DNA from: Pseudomonas rustica
GTDB lineage: Bacteria; Pseudomonadota; Gammaproteobacteria; Pseudomonadales; Pseudomonadaceae
Assembly (NCBI RefSeq): GCF_018336155.1
Contig: NZ_JAGYHF010000009.1
Location: forward strand, 202,709 to 266,708
Length of the DNA stretch: 64,000 nucleotides
Direction of reading: 5' to 3'
Each line of letters starts with the position of its first letter. Within the stretch, counting starts at the first letter, position 1. Below the pieces are notes generated by a model that had not been told where the DNA came from, did not search any database, and saw nothing but the letters and a program-made list of their open reading frames with translations. Both the position numbers and the translations under genes were made by a program. Positions 26,100 to 35,402 of this stretch are shown piece after piece.

Positions 26100-26423
26100 A
26101 TGGCTATCAGCATGACAGAAGCGGCTGCTCGACACGTGCGGCGCTCCCTCGACGGGCGCGGCAAAGGTGAAGGGATTCGTCTGGGTGTTCGCACCACAGG
26201 CTGTTCCGGCCTTGCCTACGTGCTGGAGTTTGTCGACGAGGTGGTTGCAGAGGATCAGGTGTTCGAGAGTCACGGCGAAAAAGTGATCATCGACCCGAAA
26301 AGCCTCGCCTACCTGGACGGCACCGAGCTCGATTTCGTCAAGGAAGGGTTGAACGAAGGCTTCAAGTTCAACAACCCCAACGTACGCGGTGAATGTGGCT
26401 GCGGCGAAAGCTTCAACATCTGA
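26100..26423 (+). CDS. iscA: Iron-sulfur cluster carrier IscA
   Basis: A 107-residue A-type carrier. ATG 26100 follows TAAGGAG at a good distance. The three conserved cysteines are C35 (TTGCSG), C99 and C101 (GECGCGESF). IscA receives or delivers Fe-S clusters, chiefly [4Fe-4S]. Its usual upstream neighbours iscR, iscS and intact iscU are missing here because of the element insertion, so its promoter must differ from the canonical IscR-controlled one unless read-through occurs. Confidence 0.96.
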   Translation: MAISMTEAAARHVRRSLDGRGKGEGIRLGVRTTGCSGLAYVLEFVDEVVAEDQVFESHGEKVIIDPKSLAYLDGTELDFVKEGLNEGFKFNNPNVRGECGCGESFNI

Positions 26424-26431
26424 GGCTTGTC

Positions 26432-26953
26432 GTGGGTATTCCTTGTCATTTCGCTTTATTCGAGCTGCAACCGAGTTTCCGTCTGGATCTCGAGCAGTTG
26501 GCCACGCGCTACCGTGAGTTGGCGCGCGGCGTTCATCCTGACCGCTTTGCCGACGCTTCCGAGCGTGAGCAGCGAACCGCACTCGAGCAGTCTGCACGGC
26601 TCAACGACGCCTATCAGACACTCAAGAGTCCGGCCCAGCGCGCACGCTACCTGCTGACCATCAGCGGGCATGAAGTGCCGATGGAAGTCACTGTCCATGA
26701 TCCCGAGTTTCTTCTGCAGCAGATGCAATGGCGCGAAGAGCTCGAAGACCTCCAGGACAGTGCCGACCTCGACGGTGTCGCGGTGTTCAAGCGTCGCTTG
26801 AAAGTGGCTCAGGAAGAACTCAACGAAAGCTTCGCAGCCTGTTGGGATGATGCGGCGCAACGCGAACAGGCCGAACGCCTGATGCGGCGCATGCAGTTCC
26901 TCGACAAGCTCACCTACGAAGTGCGCCAGTTAGAAGAGCGCCTCGACGATTAA
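26432..26953 (+). CDS. hscB: J-domain co-chaperone HscB
   Basis: GTG 26432 (MGIPCHFALFELQP) is the start; the frame runs open upstream into iscA. The 173-residue protein has an N-terminal J domain with the HPD motif (GVHPDRF near residue 34) and a C-terminal helical domain (residues 90-170) that binds IscU. It delivers IscU to HscA and triggers ATP hydrolysis. It lies eight bases after iscA. Confidence 0.95.
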   Translation: MGIPCHFALFELQPSFRLDLEQLATRYRELARGVHPDRFADASEREQRTALEQSARLNDAYQTLKSPAQRARYLLTISGHEVPMEVTVHDPEFLLQQMQWREELEDLQDSADLDGVAVFKRRLKVAQEELNESFAACWDDAAQREQAERLMRRMQFLDKLTYEVRQLEERLDD

Positions 26954-27004
26954 CCCAGTGCCGCTCCGGTCGCACGCCTGATATACAGATAAGTCCTGAT
27001 CACG

Positions 27005-28870
27005 ATGGCCCTACTGCAGATCGCCGAACCCGGCCAAAGTCCTCAACCGCACCAGCGTCGTCTGGCTGTGGGGATCGACTTGGGCACTACCAATTCGCTG
27101 GTCGCTGCGTTGCGCAGTGGTCTTTCCGAACCGTTGGCCGACGCAAACGGGCAGGTCATCCTGCCGTCCGCTGTGCGTTACCACGCCGATCACGTCGAAG
27201 TCGGCGAGTCGGCGAAGCTGGCCGCCGCGTCCGATCCTTTGAATACTGTGCTGTCGGTCAAGCGCTTGATGGGTCGTGGTCTGTCCGACGTCAAGCAATT
27301 GGGCGACCAGTTGCCGTACCGCTTTGTCGGTGGCGAATCGCACATGCCGTTCATCGATACTGTGCAAGGCCCGAAAAGCCCGGTCGAAGTCTCCGCCGAT
27401 ATCCTCAAGGTGCTGCGTCAGCGCGCTGAAGCGACCTTGGGCGGCGAGTTGGTTGGCGCGGTGATCACCGTTCCGGCTTACTTCGATGATGCTCAGCGTC
27501 AAGCCACCAAAGATGCGGCCAAGTTGGCCGGTCTGAATGTGCTGCGTCTGCTCAACGAGCCGACTGCGGCCGCCGTGGCGTACGGTCTGGATCAGCACGC
27601 CGAAGGCCTGGTCGCGATTTATGACCTCGGCGGCGGTACCTTCGATATTTCGATTCTGCGTCTGACTGGCGGTGTCTTTGAAGTGCTGGCCACTGGCGGC
27701 GACAGCGCGCTGGGCGGCGATGACTTCGATCACGCGATTGCCGGCTGGATCATCGAGAGCGCCGGGCTGTCCGCCGATCTCGATCCGGGCGCACAACGTA
27801 ATCTGCTGCAAACCGCTTGCGCGGCCAAAGAAGCCCTGACCGACTCGGCCAGTGTTGAAGTGGTCTACGGCGACTGGAAAGCACCGCTGACCCGCGAAGC
27901 CTTCGATGCGCTGATCGAGCCAATGGTCGCGCGCAGCCTGAAAGCTTGCCGCCGCGCCGTGCGCGACTCCGGCATCGAGCTGGACGACGTACACGCTGTG
28001 GTTATGGTTGGCGGTTCGACTCGCGTTCCTCGCGTTCGCGAAGCCGTTGCCGAAGCCTTTGGTCGTCAGCCTCTGACCGAAATCGACCCGGATCAAGTGG
28101 TGGCCATCGGTGCCGCGATCCAGGCCGATACCCTGGCTGGCAACAAGCGCGATGGCGGCGAACTGCTGCTGCTCGACGTGATTCCACTGTCCCTGGGGCT
28201 GGAAACCATGGGCGGTTTGATGGAGAAGGTGATTCCGCGCAACACCACCATCCCCGTCGCTCGCGCACAAGATTTCACTACGTACAAAGACGGCCAGTCG
28301 GCCATGGCGATCCACGTTCTGCAGGGTGAGCGCGAGCTGATCAGTGACTGCCGCTCGCTGGCGCGCTTCGAATTGCGTGGCATTCCAGCGATGGTGGCCG
28401 GCGCAGCAAAGATTCGCGTGACCTTCCAGGTCGATGCCGACGGTCTGCTCAGCGTGTCTGCCCGTGAGTTGGGTTCGGGCGTTGAGGCGAGCATCCAGGT
28501 CAAGCCGTCTTACGGTCTGACCGACGGCGAAATCGCCAAGATGCTCAAGGATTCGTTCCAGCACGCCAATGACGACAAGGTCGCCCGCGTTCTGCGCGAG
28601 CAGCAAGTCGATGCCCAGCGCCTGATCGAAGCGGTGCAGGGGGCTCTGGAGGTTGATGGCGAGCGTTTGCTCGACGCCGAAGAGCGCATGGTCATCGACC
28701 TGCAACTGCAGGAACTGGCCGAACTGATGAAAGGTACCGATGGTTACGCCATCGAGCAGCAGACCAAGCGTCTGTCGCAAGTGACCGATGCTTTTGCTGC
28801 CCGCCGCATGGATCTGACGGTGAAAGCCGCTCTGTCGGGGCGCAATCTGAATGAAATCGAGGATATCTGA
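27005..28870 (+). CDS. hscA: Fe-S assembly Hsp70 chaperone HscA
   Basis: A 621-residue Hsp70. The ATPase domain shows VGIDLGTTNSLVA near residue 22, IYDLGGGTFDISILR and VVMVGGSTRVPRVREA. The substrate-binding domain follows, with VIPRNTTIPV. HscA drives cluster release from the IscU LPPVK loop with HscB. It overlaps fdx by one base (TGATG). The long antisense open frame on the other strand is a codon-bias shadow. Confidence 0.97.
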   Translation: MALLQIAEPGQSPQPHQRRLAVGIDLGTTNSLVAALRSGLSEPLADANGQVILPSAVRYHADHVEVGESAKLAAASDPLNTVLSVKRLMGRGLSDVKQLGDQLPYRFVGGESHMPFIDTVQGPKSPVEVSADILKVLRQRAEATLGGELVGAVITVPAYFDDAQRQATKDAAKLAGLNVLRLLNEPTAAAVAYGLDQHAEGLVAIYDLGGGTFDISILRLTGGVFEVLATGGDSALGGDDFDHAIAGWIIESAGLSADLDPGAQRNLLQTACAAKEALTDSASVEVVYGDWKAPLTREAFDALIEPMVARSLKACRRAVRDSGIELDDVHAVVMVGGSTRVPRVREAVAEAFGRQPLTEIDPDQVVAIGAAIQADTLAGNKRDGGELLLLDVIPLSLGLETMGGLMEKVIPRNTTIPVARAQDFTTYKDGQSAMAIHVLQGERELISDCRSLARFELRGIPAMVAGAAKIRVTFQVDADGLLSVSARELGSGVEASIQVKPSYGLTDGEIAKMLKDSFQHANDDKVARVLREQQVDAQRLIEAVQGALEVDGERLLDAEERMVIDLQLQELAELMKGTDGYAIEQQTKRLSQVTDAFAARRMDLTVKAALSGRNLNEIEDI

Positions 28871-29211
28871 TGCCGCAGGTCATTTTTCTGCCCCACGAGA
28901 AGTTCTGCCCTGAAGGCATGGTGGTCGAGGCTGCGCCCGGCACATCGATTCTTGAACTGGCCCACGAACACCACATCGAGATGGAAAGCGCCTGTGGCGG
29001 CGTCTGCGCTTGCACGACCTGCCACTGCATCATCCGCGAGGGTTTCGACTCGATGGAAGAGGCTGACGAGCTGGAAGAAGACTTCCTCGATCGTGCATGG
29101 GGCCTGGAAGCGCAATCGCGTCTGGCCTGTCAGGCTATCGTTGGTGAAGAAGACATCACCGTCGAAATTCCGAAATATTCGCTTAACCATGCGGCTGAAG
29201 CGCCGCACTGA
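28870..29211 (+). CDS. fdx: ISC-type [2Fe-2S] ferredoxin
   Basis: A 113-residue adrenodoxin-type ferredoxin. Cluster ligands are C42, C48 and C51 (CGGVCACTTC) and C87 (RLACQAI). It supplies electrons for cluster assembly on IscU. Start ATG 28870 shares one base with the hscA stop. Confidence 0.96.
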   Translation: MPQVIFLPHEKFCPEGMVVEAAPGTSILELAHEHHIEMESACGGVCACTTCHCIIREGFDSMEEADELEEDFLDRAWGLEAQSRLACQAIVGEEDITVEIPKYSLNHAAEAPH

Positions 29212-29225
29212 CTGGTAAGACTGTC

Positions 29226-29426
29226 ATGAGCTACGGTTGGAATGATGTTCAACGTATTGCAGAAGAACTGGCCGAGGCCCATGCCGGCGTCGATCCATAT
29301 TCTGTAGGTTTTGTCCGTTTGCAGCAGATGATCCTTGATCTGCCTGACTTCGATGGCACTTCTGGCCGTGTCGGCGAGAAGGTGCTGGAAGCGGTTCAGG
29401 AGCTCTGGGCCAAAGAATTGGACTGA
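29226..29426 (+). CDS. iscX: Fe-S assembly protein IscX
   Basis: A 66-residue acidic protein (YfhJ family) with the conserved WNDVQRIAEELAEAH and PDFDG segments. It binds IscS and iron and is thought to tune cluster assembly. It is the last gene of the isc cluster; a hairpin at 29455 follows. Confidence 0.95.
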   Translation: MSYGWNDVQRIAEELAEAHAGVDPYSVGFVRLQQMILDLPDFDGTSGRVGEKVLEAVQELWAKELD

Positions 29427-29454
29427 TCGTCTCGCAGGTTAGGCAATACCCAAG

Positions 29455-29477
29455 AACCCGCGTATAATTCGCGGGTT
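29455..29477 (+). promoter_or_regulatory. Hairpin overlapping a TATAAT box (isc end / ndk promoter)
   Basis: AACCCGCG at 29455-29462 pairs with CGCGGGTT at 29470-29477, followed by T-rich sequence, so it can end isc transcription. Its loop contains TATAAT at 29463-29468, a perfect -10 box about 50 bp before ndk, though the -35 (TTAGGC or TAGGCA near 29440) is weak. Confidence 0.5.
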
Positions 29478-29513
29478 TAATTTTTCGCAAATTACCGTTT
29501 CTGGAGTTACACC

Positions 29514-29939
29514 ATGGCTGTTCAACGCACTTTCTCCATCATCAAGCCTGACGCTGTTGCAAAAAACGTCATCGGCGAAATCACCACTCGTTTCGAAAAA
29601 GCCGGCCTGCGCGTTGTAGCTTCGAAACTGAAGCAACTGTCCAAAGCTGAAGCTGAAGGCTTCTACGCTGAGCACAGCGCTCGTGGTTTCTTCGGCGACC
29701 TGGTTGCTTTCATGATCTCCGGTCCTGTTGTTGTTCAGGTTCTGGAAGGCGAAAACGCTATCGCTCTGAACCGTGAGCTGATGGGCGCTACCAACCCTAA
29801 AGAAGCTGCTGCCGGCACCATCCGCGCTGACTTCGCTGATTCCATCGACGCCAACGCTGTTCACGGTTCGGACTCCGAAGCCGCAGCTGCTCGTGAAATC
29901 TCGTACTTCTTCGCAGCTACTGAAGTAACCACTCGCTAA
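29514..29939 (+). CDS. ndk: Nucleoside diphosphate kinase
   Basis: A 141-residue protein starting MAVQRTFSIIKPDAVAKNVIG. The phospho-accepting histidine is in NAVHGSDS near residue 117, in the family signature. It balances NTP and dNTP pools using ATP. It has its own likely promoter and is 28 bp upstream of rlmN. Codon use is strongly biased, as in highly expressed genes. Confidence 0.97.
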   Translation: MAVQRTFSIIKPDAVAKNVIGEITTRFEKAGLRVVASKLKQLSKAEAEGFYAEHSARGFFGDLVAFMISGPVVVQVLEGENAIALNRELMGATNPKEAAAGTIRADFADSIDANAVHGSDSEAAAAREISYFFAATEVTTR

Positions 29940-29967
29940 GCATTGGCTTAAGAGTGAAGGTGAATCC

Positions 29968-31116
29968 ATGACTACATCGACTGTAAAAACCAACCTGCTG
30001 GGTCTGACTCAACAGGAAATGGAAAAATTCTTCGACTCAATCGGGGAGAAGCGTTTCCGTGCCGGTCAGGTAATGAAATGGATTCACCACTTTGGTGTCG
30101 ATGATTTCGACGCCATGACGAACGTCAGCAAGGCCTTGCGCGACAAGCTCAAGGTTATTGCTGAGGTCCGTGGTCCGGAAGTGGTCAGCGAGGACATCTC
30201 CACCGACGGCACCCGTAAGTGGGTGGTGCGTGTGGCGTCCGGCAGCTGCGTCGAGACCGTGTACATTCCCCAGGGCAAACGCGGCACTTTGTGCGTTTCG
30301 TCCCAGGCAGGCTGTGCCCTGGATTGCAGTTTCTGCTCCACCGGCAAGCAAGGCTTCAATAGCAACCTCACCGCCGCCGAAGTCATCGGTCAGGTGTGGA
30401 TTGCCAACAAATCTTTCGGCAGTGTCCCGGCAACCGTCGACCGTGCCATCACCAACGTGGTGATGATGGGCATGGGTGAGCCGCTGCTGAACTTCGACAA
30501 CGTCGTCGCCGCCATGCATCTGATGATGGATGACCTCGGCTACGGGATCTCCAAGCGCCGCGTGACCCTGTCCACCTCGGGCGTGGTGCCGATGATCGAT
30601 GAGCTGGCCAAGCACATCGACGTCTCCCTGGCGTTGTCCCTGCACGCACCGAATGACGCATTGCGTAACCAATTGGTGCCGATCAACAAGAAATATCCGC
30701 TTAAGATGCTGCTCGAGTCGTGCCAGCGCTACATGTCGTCCCTGGGCGAAAAACGTGTGCTGACCATCGAGTACACCTTGCTCAAAGACATCAACGACAA
30801 GGTTGAACACGCCGTTGAGATGGTCGAGTTGCTGAAAAACATTCCGTGCAAGATCAACCTGATTCCGTTCAACCCGTTCCCGCATTCCGGGTACGAGCGT
30901 CCGAGCAACAACGCGATTCGTCGTTTCCAGGATCAGTTGCATCAGGCCGGTTTCAACGTCACTGTCCGCACCACCCGTGGTGAAGACATCGACGCCGCAT
31001 GTGGTCAATTGGTAGGGCAGGTGCTGGATCGCACCCGTCGCAGCGAACGTTATATCGCCGTGCGTGAGTTGAACGCCGACAGCGATCTGGCACAGAACGC
31101 CGCGAACACTAACTAA
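29968..31116 (+). CDS. rlmN: Dual-specificity 23S rRNA/tRNA adenine-C2 methyltransferase RlmN
   Basis: A 382-residue radical SAM enzyme. The C-x3-C-x2-C cluster motif is CALDCSFC, and the C-terminal catalytic cysteine lies in DIDAACGQL. It methylates A2503 of 23S rRNA and A37 of some tRNAs. It is followed 12 bp later by the pilus lipoprotein gene, the usual Pseudomonas order. Confidence 0.96.
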   Translation: MTTSTVKTNLLGLTQQEMEKFFDSIGEKRFRAGQVMKWIHHFGVDDFDAMTNVSKALRDKLKVIAEVRGPEVVSEDISTDGTRKWVVRVASGSCVETVYIPQGKRGTLCVSSQAGCALDCSFCSTGKQGFNSNLTAAEVIGQVWIANKSFGSVPATVDRAITNVVMMGMGEPLLNFDNVVAAMHLMMDDLGYGISKRRVTLSTSGVVPMIDELAKHIDVSLALSLHAPNDALRNQLVPINKKYPLKMLLESCQRYMSSLGEKRVLTIEYTLLKDINDKVEHAVEMVELLKNIPCKINLIPFNPFPHSGYERPSNNAIRRFQDQLHQAGFNVTVRTTRGEDIDAACGQLVGQVLDRTRRSERYIAVRELNADSDLAQNAANTN

Positions 31117-31128
31117 GAGAGGATCTCT

Positions 31129-31887
31129 ATGTCCCTGCGCTTTGCGCTGCTGTTGCTGTTGGCCAGCCTGTGTGCTGGTTGTGTCCTGTCGGGTGACTAC
31201 AACCCGATGAAGACCAGCAAGGGCCGCGATGAAGCGCGGGCTGCGTACGTGCAGTTGGGACTGGGGTACTTGCAACAAGGCATGACTGAACGGGCCAAGG
31301 TGCCGTTGAAGAAGGCGCTGGAACTCGACAGTTCGGATCCAGACGCCAATGCCGCGCTCGGTTTGGTGTTTCAAGCCGAAATGGAGCCTGCACTGGCCGA
31401 CGAGCATTTCCGCAAGGCCTTGTCCTCACGTCCCGCCGATGCCCGTATCCTCAACAACTACGGCAGTTTTCTCTACGAAGAACAGCGTTATAAAGAAGCC
31501 TACGAGCGTTTTGAACAGGCGGCCGCCGATACCCTGTATCCTGAACGCTCGCGTGTGTTCGAGAACCTCGGCATGACGGCGGCGAAACTCGGTCAGCGTG
31601 ATGTCGCGCAGCAGCAACTGGAAAAAGCCTTGCGGCTGAACCGTCAACAACCGCGCGCATTGCTGGAAATGGCTGAGTTGTCCTTCGAAGACAGGCATTA
31701 TGTGCCCGCGCGTGACTATTACGACCGTTTCAGCCTGCTGACCGAACAAAATGCACGTAGTCTATTGCTCGGCGTTCGGCTGGCAAAAGTGTTTGAAGAT
31801 CGCGACAAGGCCGCCAGTTATGGCCTGCAATTAAAACGACTCTATCCCGGTACGCCGGAATATCAGCAATACCTGTCGGAGCAATGA
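31129..31887 (+). CDS. pilW: Type IV pilus biogenesis/stability lipoprotein PilW (PilF)
   Basis: A 252-residue TPR protein with a lipoprotein signal: LLLLLASLCAGC with the lipid-accepting cysteine at about residue 18. Six TPR-like helix pairs follow (for example VQLGLGYLQQGMTERAKVPL and NYGSFLYEEQRYKEAYERF). It is the outer-membrane pilotin that helps the PilQ secretin assemble. The gene overlaps rodZ by ATGATGA. Confidence 0.92.
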   Translation: MSLRFALLLLLASLCAGCVLSGDYNPMKTSKGRDEARAAYVQLGLGYLQQGMTERAKVPLKKALELDSSDPDANAALGLVFQAEMEPALADEHFRKALSSRPADARILNNYGSFLYEEQRYKEAYERFEQAAADTLYPERSRVFENLGMTAAKLGQRDVAQQQLEKALRLNRQQPRALLEMAELSFEDRHYVPARDYYDRFSLLTEQNARSLLLGVRLAKVFEDRDKAASYGLQLKRLYPGTPEYQQYLSEQ

Positions 31888-32921
31888 TGAAAGCGGCGCA
31901 TCCCGAAGTTGTAGCAGCGAATCGCGTTAACCCCGGTGAGACCCTGCGCCAGGCCCGCGAAAGCAATGGCTGGTCGCTGGCCGAAGTGGCCCTCAAGCTC
32001 AACCTCACCGTGACGTCTCTGGGCAATCTTGAAGCCGGTGCTTTCGACAAGCTGCCGGGGCATACCTTTGCTCGCGGTTACATTCGCGCGTATGCCAAAT
32101 TGCTCGGCATGGATCAGACCGTTCTGGTTCAGCAGTTCGACCAGTCCACCGGCACCGATTCCCAGGGCAGCAACGTTCACGCCTTGGGCCGTATCGAAGA
32201 GCCTGTGCGGGTTTCCCACACTATTTTGCGTATCGTCAGCCTGTTGTTGCTGATCGCGGTCATCGGCGGTGGTTTCGTCTGGTGGCAGGATCAGACCTCG
32301 CTGCGTACCAAGGACTTCACCAGCCTGACGCCGGAACACGTTGAAGTCGAAGGCGCCGACGGCACCACGCAGATTCACCCGATCGACGAGCCGGAAGACC
32401 AGGCGGTCGCCGAAGGTCAGGCCGAGGGGGCGACCGCTCTGGCGCTGCCGCAGTCGGAAACCACCGCGGAATCCACCGGTGCCGAAGCTACTGCTCCTGC
32501 AACATCGACTGCGCCAGCAACGCCGACCGCTCCAGCGGTTGCGCCGACCGCGCCGGTTCACACGCCAGCGCCAGTGGTTGCCACTCCGGCAACACCTGCT
32601 CCGGCTGTGCCTGCCACACCAGCACCAACCACGACTGCACCGATCGCCCCGAGCGTGGCTCCAGTGGCACCAGTGGCTGGCGAAGGTCAGGTGTCGATGC
32701 AGTTCGTTGCCGATTGCTGGACGCAAGTCACCGATGGCAGCGGCAAAGTGTTGTTCAGTGGTCTCAAGCGTAAGGGCGACAGCCTCGCCGTTGCCGGCAA
32801 GCCACCGTTTGCCGTCCGCCTGGGCTACGCTCGCGGCGCGCAGGTCAGCTACAACGGCCAGCCGGTCGATGTCGCTCCGTTCACCAGTGGCGAGACTGCT
32901 CGCCTGAAGTTGGGTCAATAA
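31884..32921 (+). CDS. rodZ: Cell-shape protein RodZ
   Basis: A 345-residue protein: a cytoplasmic helix-turn-helix (LRQARESNGWSLAEVALKLN, residues about 18-90), one membrane helix (ILRIVSLLLLIAVIGGGFVWW near residue 115), a low-complexity Pro/Ala/Thr linker (about 190-260) and a C-terminal DUF4115 beta domain (VSMQFVADCWTQVTDGSGKVLF). RodZ links MreB filaments to the elongasome. The P/A/T linker varies in length between strains. Start ATG 31884 is inside the pilW stop. Confidence 0.93.
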   Translation: MMKAAHPEVVAANRVNPGETLRQARESNGWSLAEVALKLNLTVTSLGNLEAGAFDKLPGHTFARGYIRAYAKLLGMDQTVLVQQFDQSTGTDSQGSNVHALGRIEEPVRVSHTILRIVSLLLLIAVIGGGFVWWQDQTSLRTKDFTSLTPEHVEVEGADGTTQIHPIDEPEDQAVAEGQAEGATALALPQSETTAESTGAEATAPATSTAPATPTAPAVAPTAPVHTPAPVVATPATPAPAVPATPAPTTTAPIAPSVAPVAPVAGEGQVSMQFVADCWTQVTDGSGKVLFSGLKRKGDSLAVAGKPPFAVRLGYARGAQVSYNGQPVDVAPFTSGETARLKLGQ

Positions 32922-32924
32922 GTC

Positions 32925-34034
32925 ATGCACGGCGAATCTCCAATCAAACGTCGCGTTTCGCGCAAGATCTGGGTCGGCAACGTACCGGTGGGCGGCGATG
33001 CGCCGATCGCTGTGCAGAGCATGACCAACAGCGACACCAATGACGTTGCCGCCACTGTTGCGCAAATCAATCGTCTGGAAGCCGCCGGCGTCGACATCGT
33101 CCGCGTATCGGTACCGGACATGGATGCCGCCGAGGCGTTCGGCAAGATCAAACAACTGGTCAAAGTGCCGTTGGTTGCCGACATCCACTTCGACTACAAG
33201 ATCGCTCTGCGCGTAGCCGAACTGGGCGTTGATTGCCTGCGCATCAACCCGGGCAACATCGGTCGCGAAGACCGTGTTCGTGCTGTGGTCGATGCTGCGC
33301 GTGATCGCGGGATCCCGATCCGCATCGGCGTCAACGCCGGCTCGCTGGAAAAAGACCTGCAAAAGAAATACGGCGAGCCGACCCCAGCCGCGCTGGTTGA
33401 GTCTGCTTTGCGTCACGTTGAACACCTAGAGCGCCTGAATTTTCAGGACTTCAAGGTCAGCGTGAAGGCCTCCGACGTGTTCATGGCCGTCGAAGCCTAC
33501 CGCTTGCTGGCGAAAGAAATCGTCCAGCCGCTGCACCTGGGCATCACCGAAGCCGGTGGATTGCGTACGGGCACAGTGAAATCCGCCGTGGGCCTAGGTA
33601 TGCTGCTCGCCGAAGGGATTGGCGATACTATCCGCATCTCGCTGGCGGCCGATCCGGTCGAAGAAGTGAAGGTCGGTTACGACATTCTCAAGTCTTTGCA
33701 TCTGCGTTCCCGTGGCATCAACTTCATCGCCTGCCCGAGCTGCTCGCGGCAGAACTTCGATGTGGTGAAAACCATGAACGAGCTGGAAGGGCGCCTTGAA
33801 GACCTGCTGGTGCCGCTGGATGTCGCGGTAATCGGTTGTGTGGTCAACGGCCCCGGCGAAGCCAAGGAAGCCCATATCGGCTTGACCGGCGGCACGCCAA
33901 ACCTGATTTACATCGACGGCAAGCCGGCGCAGAAACTGACGAATGACAATCTGGTGGACGAGCTGGAAAGGCTGATCCGCCAGAAAGCGGCCGAAAAGGT
34001 CGAAGCTGACGCTGCCGTAATTGCGCGCGGCTGA
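32925..34034 (+). CDS. ispG: 4-hydroxy-3-methylbut-2-enyl diphosphate synthase (flavodoxin) IspG
   Basis: A 369-residue enzyme of the MEP isoprenoid pathway. The C-terminal [4Fe-4S] ligands are visible in FIACPSCSRQNFD and VIGCVVNGPGEA, and the TIM-barrel N-terminus has VQSMTNSDTNDV. It depends on Fe-S supply, so it is functionally linked to the isc genes nearby. It lies three bases after rodZ. Confidence 0.97.
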   Translation: MHGESPIKRRVSRKIWVGNVPVGGDAPIAVQSMTNSDTNDVAATVAQINRLEAAGVDIVRVSVPDMDAAEAFGKIKQLVKVPLVADIHFDYKIALRVAELGVDCLRINPGNIGREDRVRAVVDAARDRGIPIRIGVNAGSLEKDLQKKYGEPTPAALVESALRHVEHLERLNFQDFKVSVKASDVFMAVEAYRLLAKEIVQPLHLGITEAGGLRTGTVKSAVGLGMLLAEGIGDTIRISLAADPVEEVKVGYDILKSLHLRSRGINFIACPSCSRQNFDVVKTMNELEGRLEDLLVPLDVAVIGCVVNGPGEAKEAHIGLTGGTPNLIYIDGKPAQKLTNDNLVDELERLIRQKAAEKVEADAAVIARG

Positions 34035-34071
34035 CCCTGACTGAAGAGCCGAACGAATTTAAGGATTTAAA

Positions 34072-35361
34072 GTGAGCAAGTCATTGCAAGCCATTCGTGG
34101 CATGAACGACATCCTGCCCGAACAGACTCCCCTGTGGCGTTATTTAGAGGGCACCGTTGCGCGTCTGCTGGATAACTACGGTTACAAGCAGATCCGCATG
34201 CCGATCGTCGAGTTCACCGAGCTGTTCAAGCGCTCGATCGGTGAAGTGACCGACATCGTCGAAAAAGAGATGTACACCTTCGAAGACCGCAATGGCGACT
34301 CCCTGACCCTGCGTCCGGAAGGCACTGCGGCGTGCGTGCGTGCGGTGCTTGAGCACGGTATCACCGGCGGTGGCCAGGTGCAGAAACTCTGGTACATCGG
34401 CCCGATGTTCCGCCACGAGCGTCCGCAGAAGGGTCGTTATCGCCAGTTCCATCAGATCGGTCTGGAGGTGTTCAACCTCGACGGTCCGGACATCGACGCC
34501 GAGCTGATCATCATGACCTGGCGCCTGTGGGGCGAGCTGGGTATCCGTGATGCGGTCAAACTTGAACTCAACAGCCTCGGCACCAGCGAGTCCCGTGGCC
34601 GTTATCGTGAAGCGCTGGTCGAGTACCTCTCGGTGCACCACGACAAGCTCGACGAAGACAGTCAGCGTCGTCTGAAAACCAACCCGCTGCGCGTTCTCGA
34701 CACCAAAAATGCCGACACTCAAGCGGTGCTGGTCGATGCGCCGAAGATGGCCGACTACCTCGATGAAGAGTCGCGTGCACACTTCGAAGGCTTGAAAGCG
34801 CGTCTGGATGCCGTCGGCATTCCGTACGTGCTCAATCCGAAGCTGGTGCGTGGCCTCGATTACTACAGCAAAACCGTTTTCGAATGGGTCACCGACAAGC
34901 TCGGCGCCCAGGGCACTGTTTGCGCAGGCGGTCGTTACGACGGTCTGGTCGAGCAAATGGGCGGCAAGCCGACCACCGGCGTTGGTTTCGCCATGGGCAT
35001 TGAGCGTCTGGTGTTGATGCTCGAAACCCTTGAGCAGATCCCGGAAGAAATCTCCCGTCAGGTCGATGTCTACCTCTGCGCCTTCGGTGAAGAGGCCGAG
35101 CTGGCCGGTCTGGCCCTGGCTGAACGGGTTCGCGATCAACTTCCAAACCTGCGCCTGCAAGTCAATGCCGGCGCCGGCAGCTTCAAAAGCCAGTTCAAGA
35201 AAGCCGACAAGAGCGGTGCGCTGTACGCACTGATCCTCGGTGACGACGAAATGGCCCAGCAAGTGGTAGGTTTCAAACCCCTGCGTGGCCAGGGCGAACA
35301 ACAAAGCATTGCCTGGGATGCGCTCGCCGCTCACCTGGCCACCTGCGTCGTGCAGGGTTGA
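34072..35361 (+). CDS. hisS: Histidine-tRNA ligase
   Basis: A 429-residue class II synthetase beginning GTG 34072 with AAGGAT upstream. Motif 2 is MFRHERPQKGRYRQFHQ, the histidine-specific loops are LVRGLDYYSKTVFEW and AGGRYDGL, and motif 3 is GVGFAMGIERL. A C-terminal anticodon-binding domain (residues about 335-429) follows. Confidence 0.97.
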   Translation: MSKSLQAIRGMNDILPEQTPLWRYLEGTVARLLDNYGYKQIRMPIVEFTELFKRSIGEVTDIVEKEMYTFEDRNGDSLTLRPEGTAACVRAVLEHGITGGGQVQKLWYIGPMFRHERPQKGRYRQFHQIGLEVFNLDGPDIDAELIIMTWRLWGELGIRDAVKLELNSLGTSESRGRYREALVEYLSVHHDKLDEDSQRRLKTNPLRVLDTKNADTQAVLVDAPKMADYLDEESRAHFEGLKARLDAVGIPYVLNPKLVRGLDYYSKTVFEWVTDKLGAQGTVCAGGRYDGLVEQMGGKPTTGVGFAMGIERLVLMLETLEQIPEEISRQVDVYLCAFGEEAELAGLALAERVRDQLPNLRLQVNAGAGSFKSQFKKADKSGALYALILGDDEMAQQVVGFKPLRGQGEQQSIAWDALAAHLATCVVQG

Positions 35362-35402
35362 AGCTGTCTAAACAGCCGATTTAGCGATTAAGGAGTATTG
35401 GG

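Noticed and set aside
25840..26100. tRNA gene as the integration target
   Set aside because: No cloverleaf or CCA-proximal tRNA sequence is present; the flanking coding sequence is the C-terminus of IscU.
27011..28780. 589-codon open frame antisense to hscA
   Set aside because: Shadow frame created by GC-rich codon bias; composition rich in Gln, His and Arg, no ribosome site and complete overlap with an intact Hsp70 gene. The same applies to long antisense frames over leuA, lon, der, guaA, guaB and hisS.
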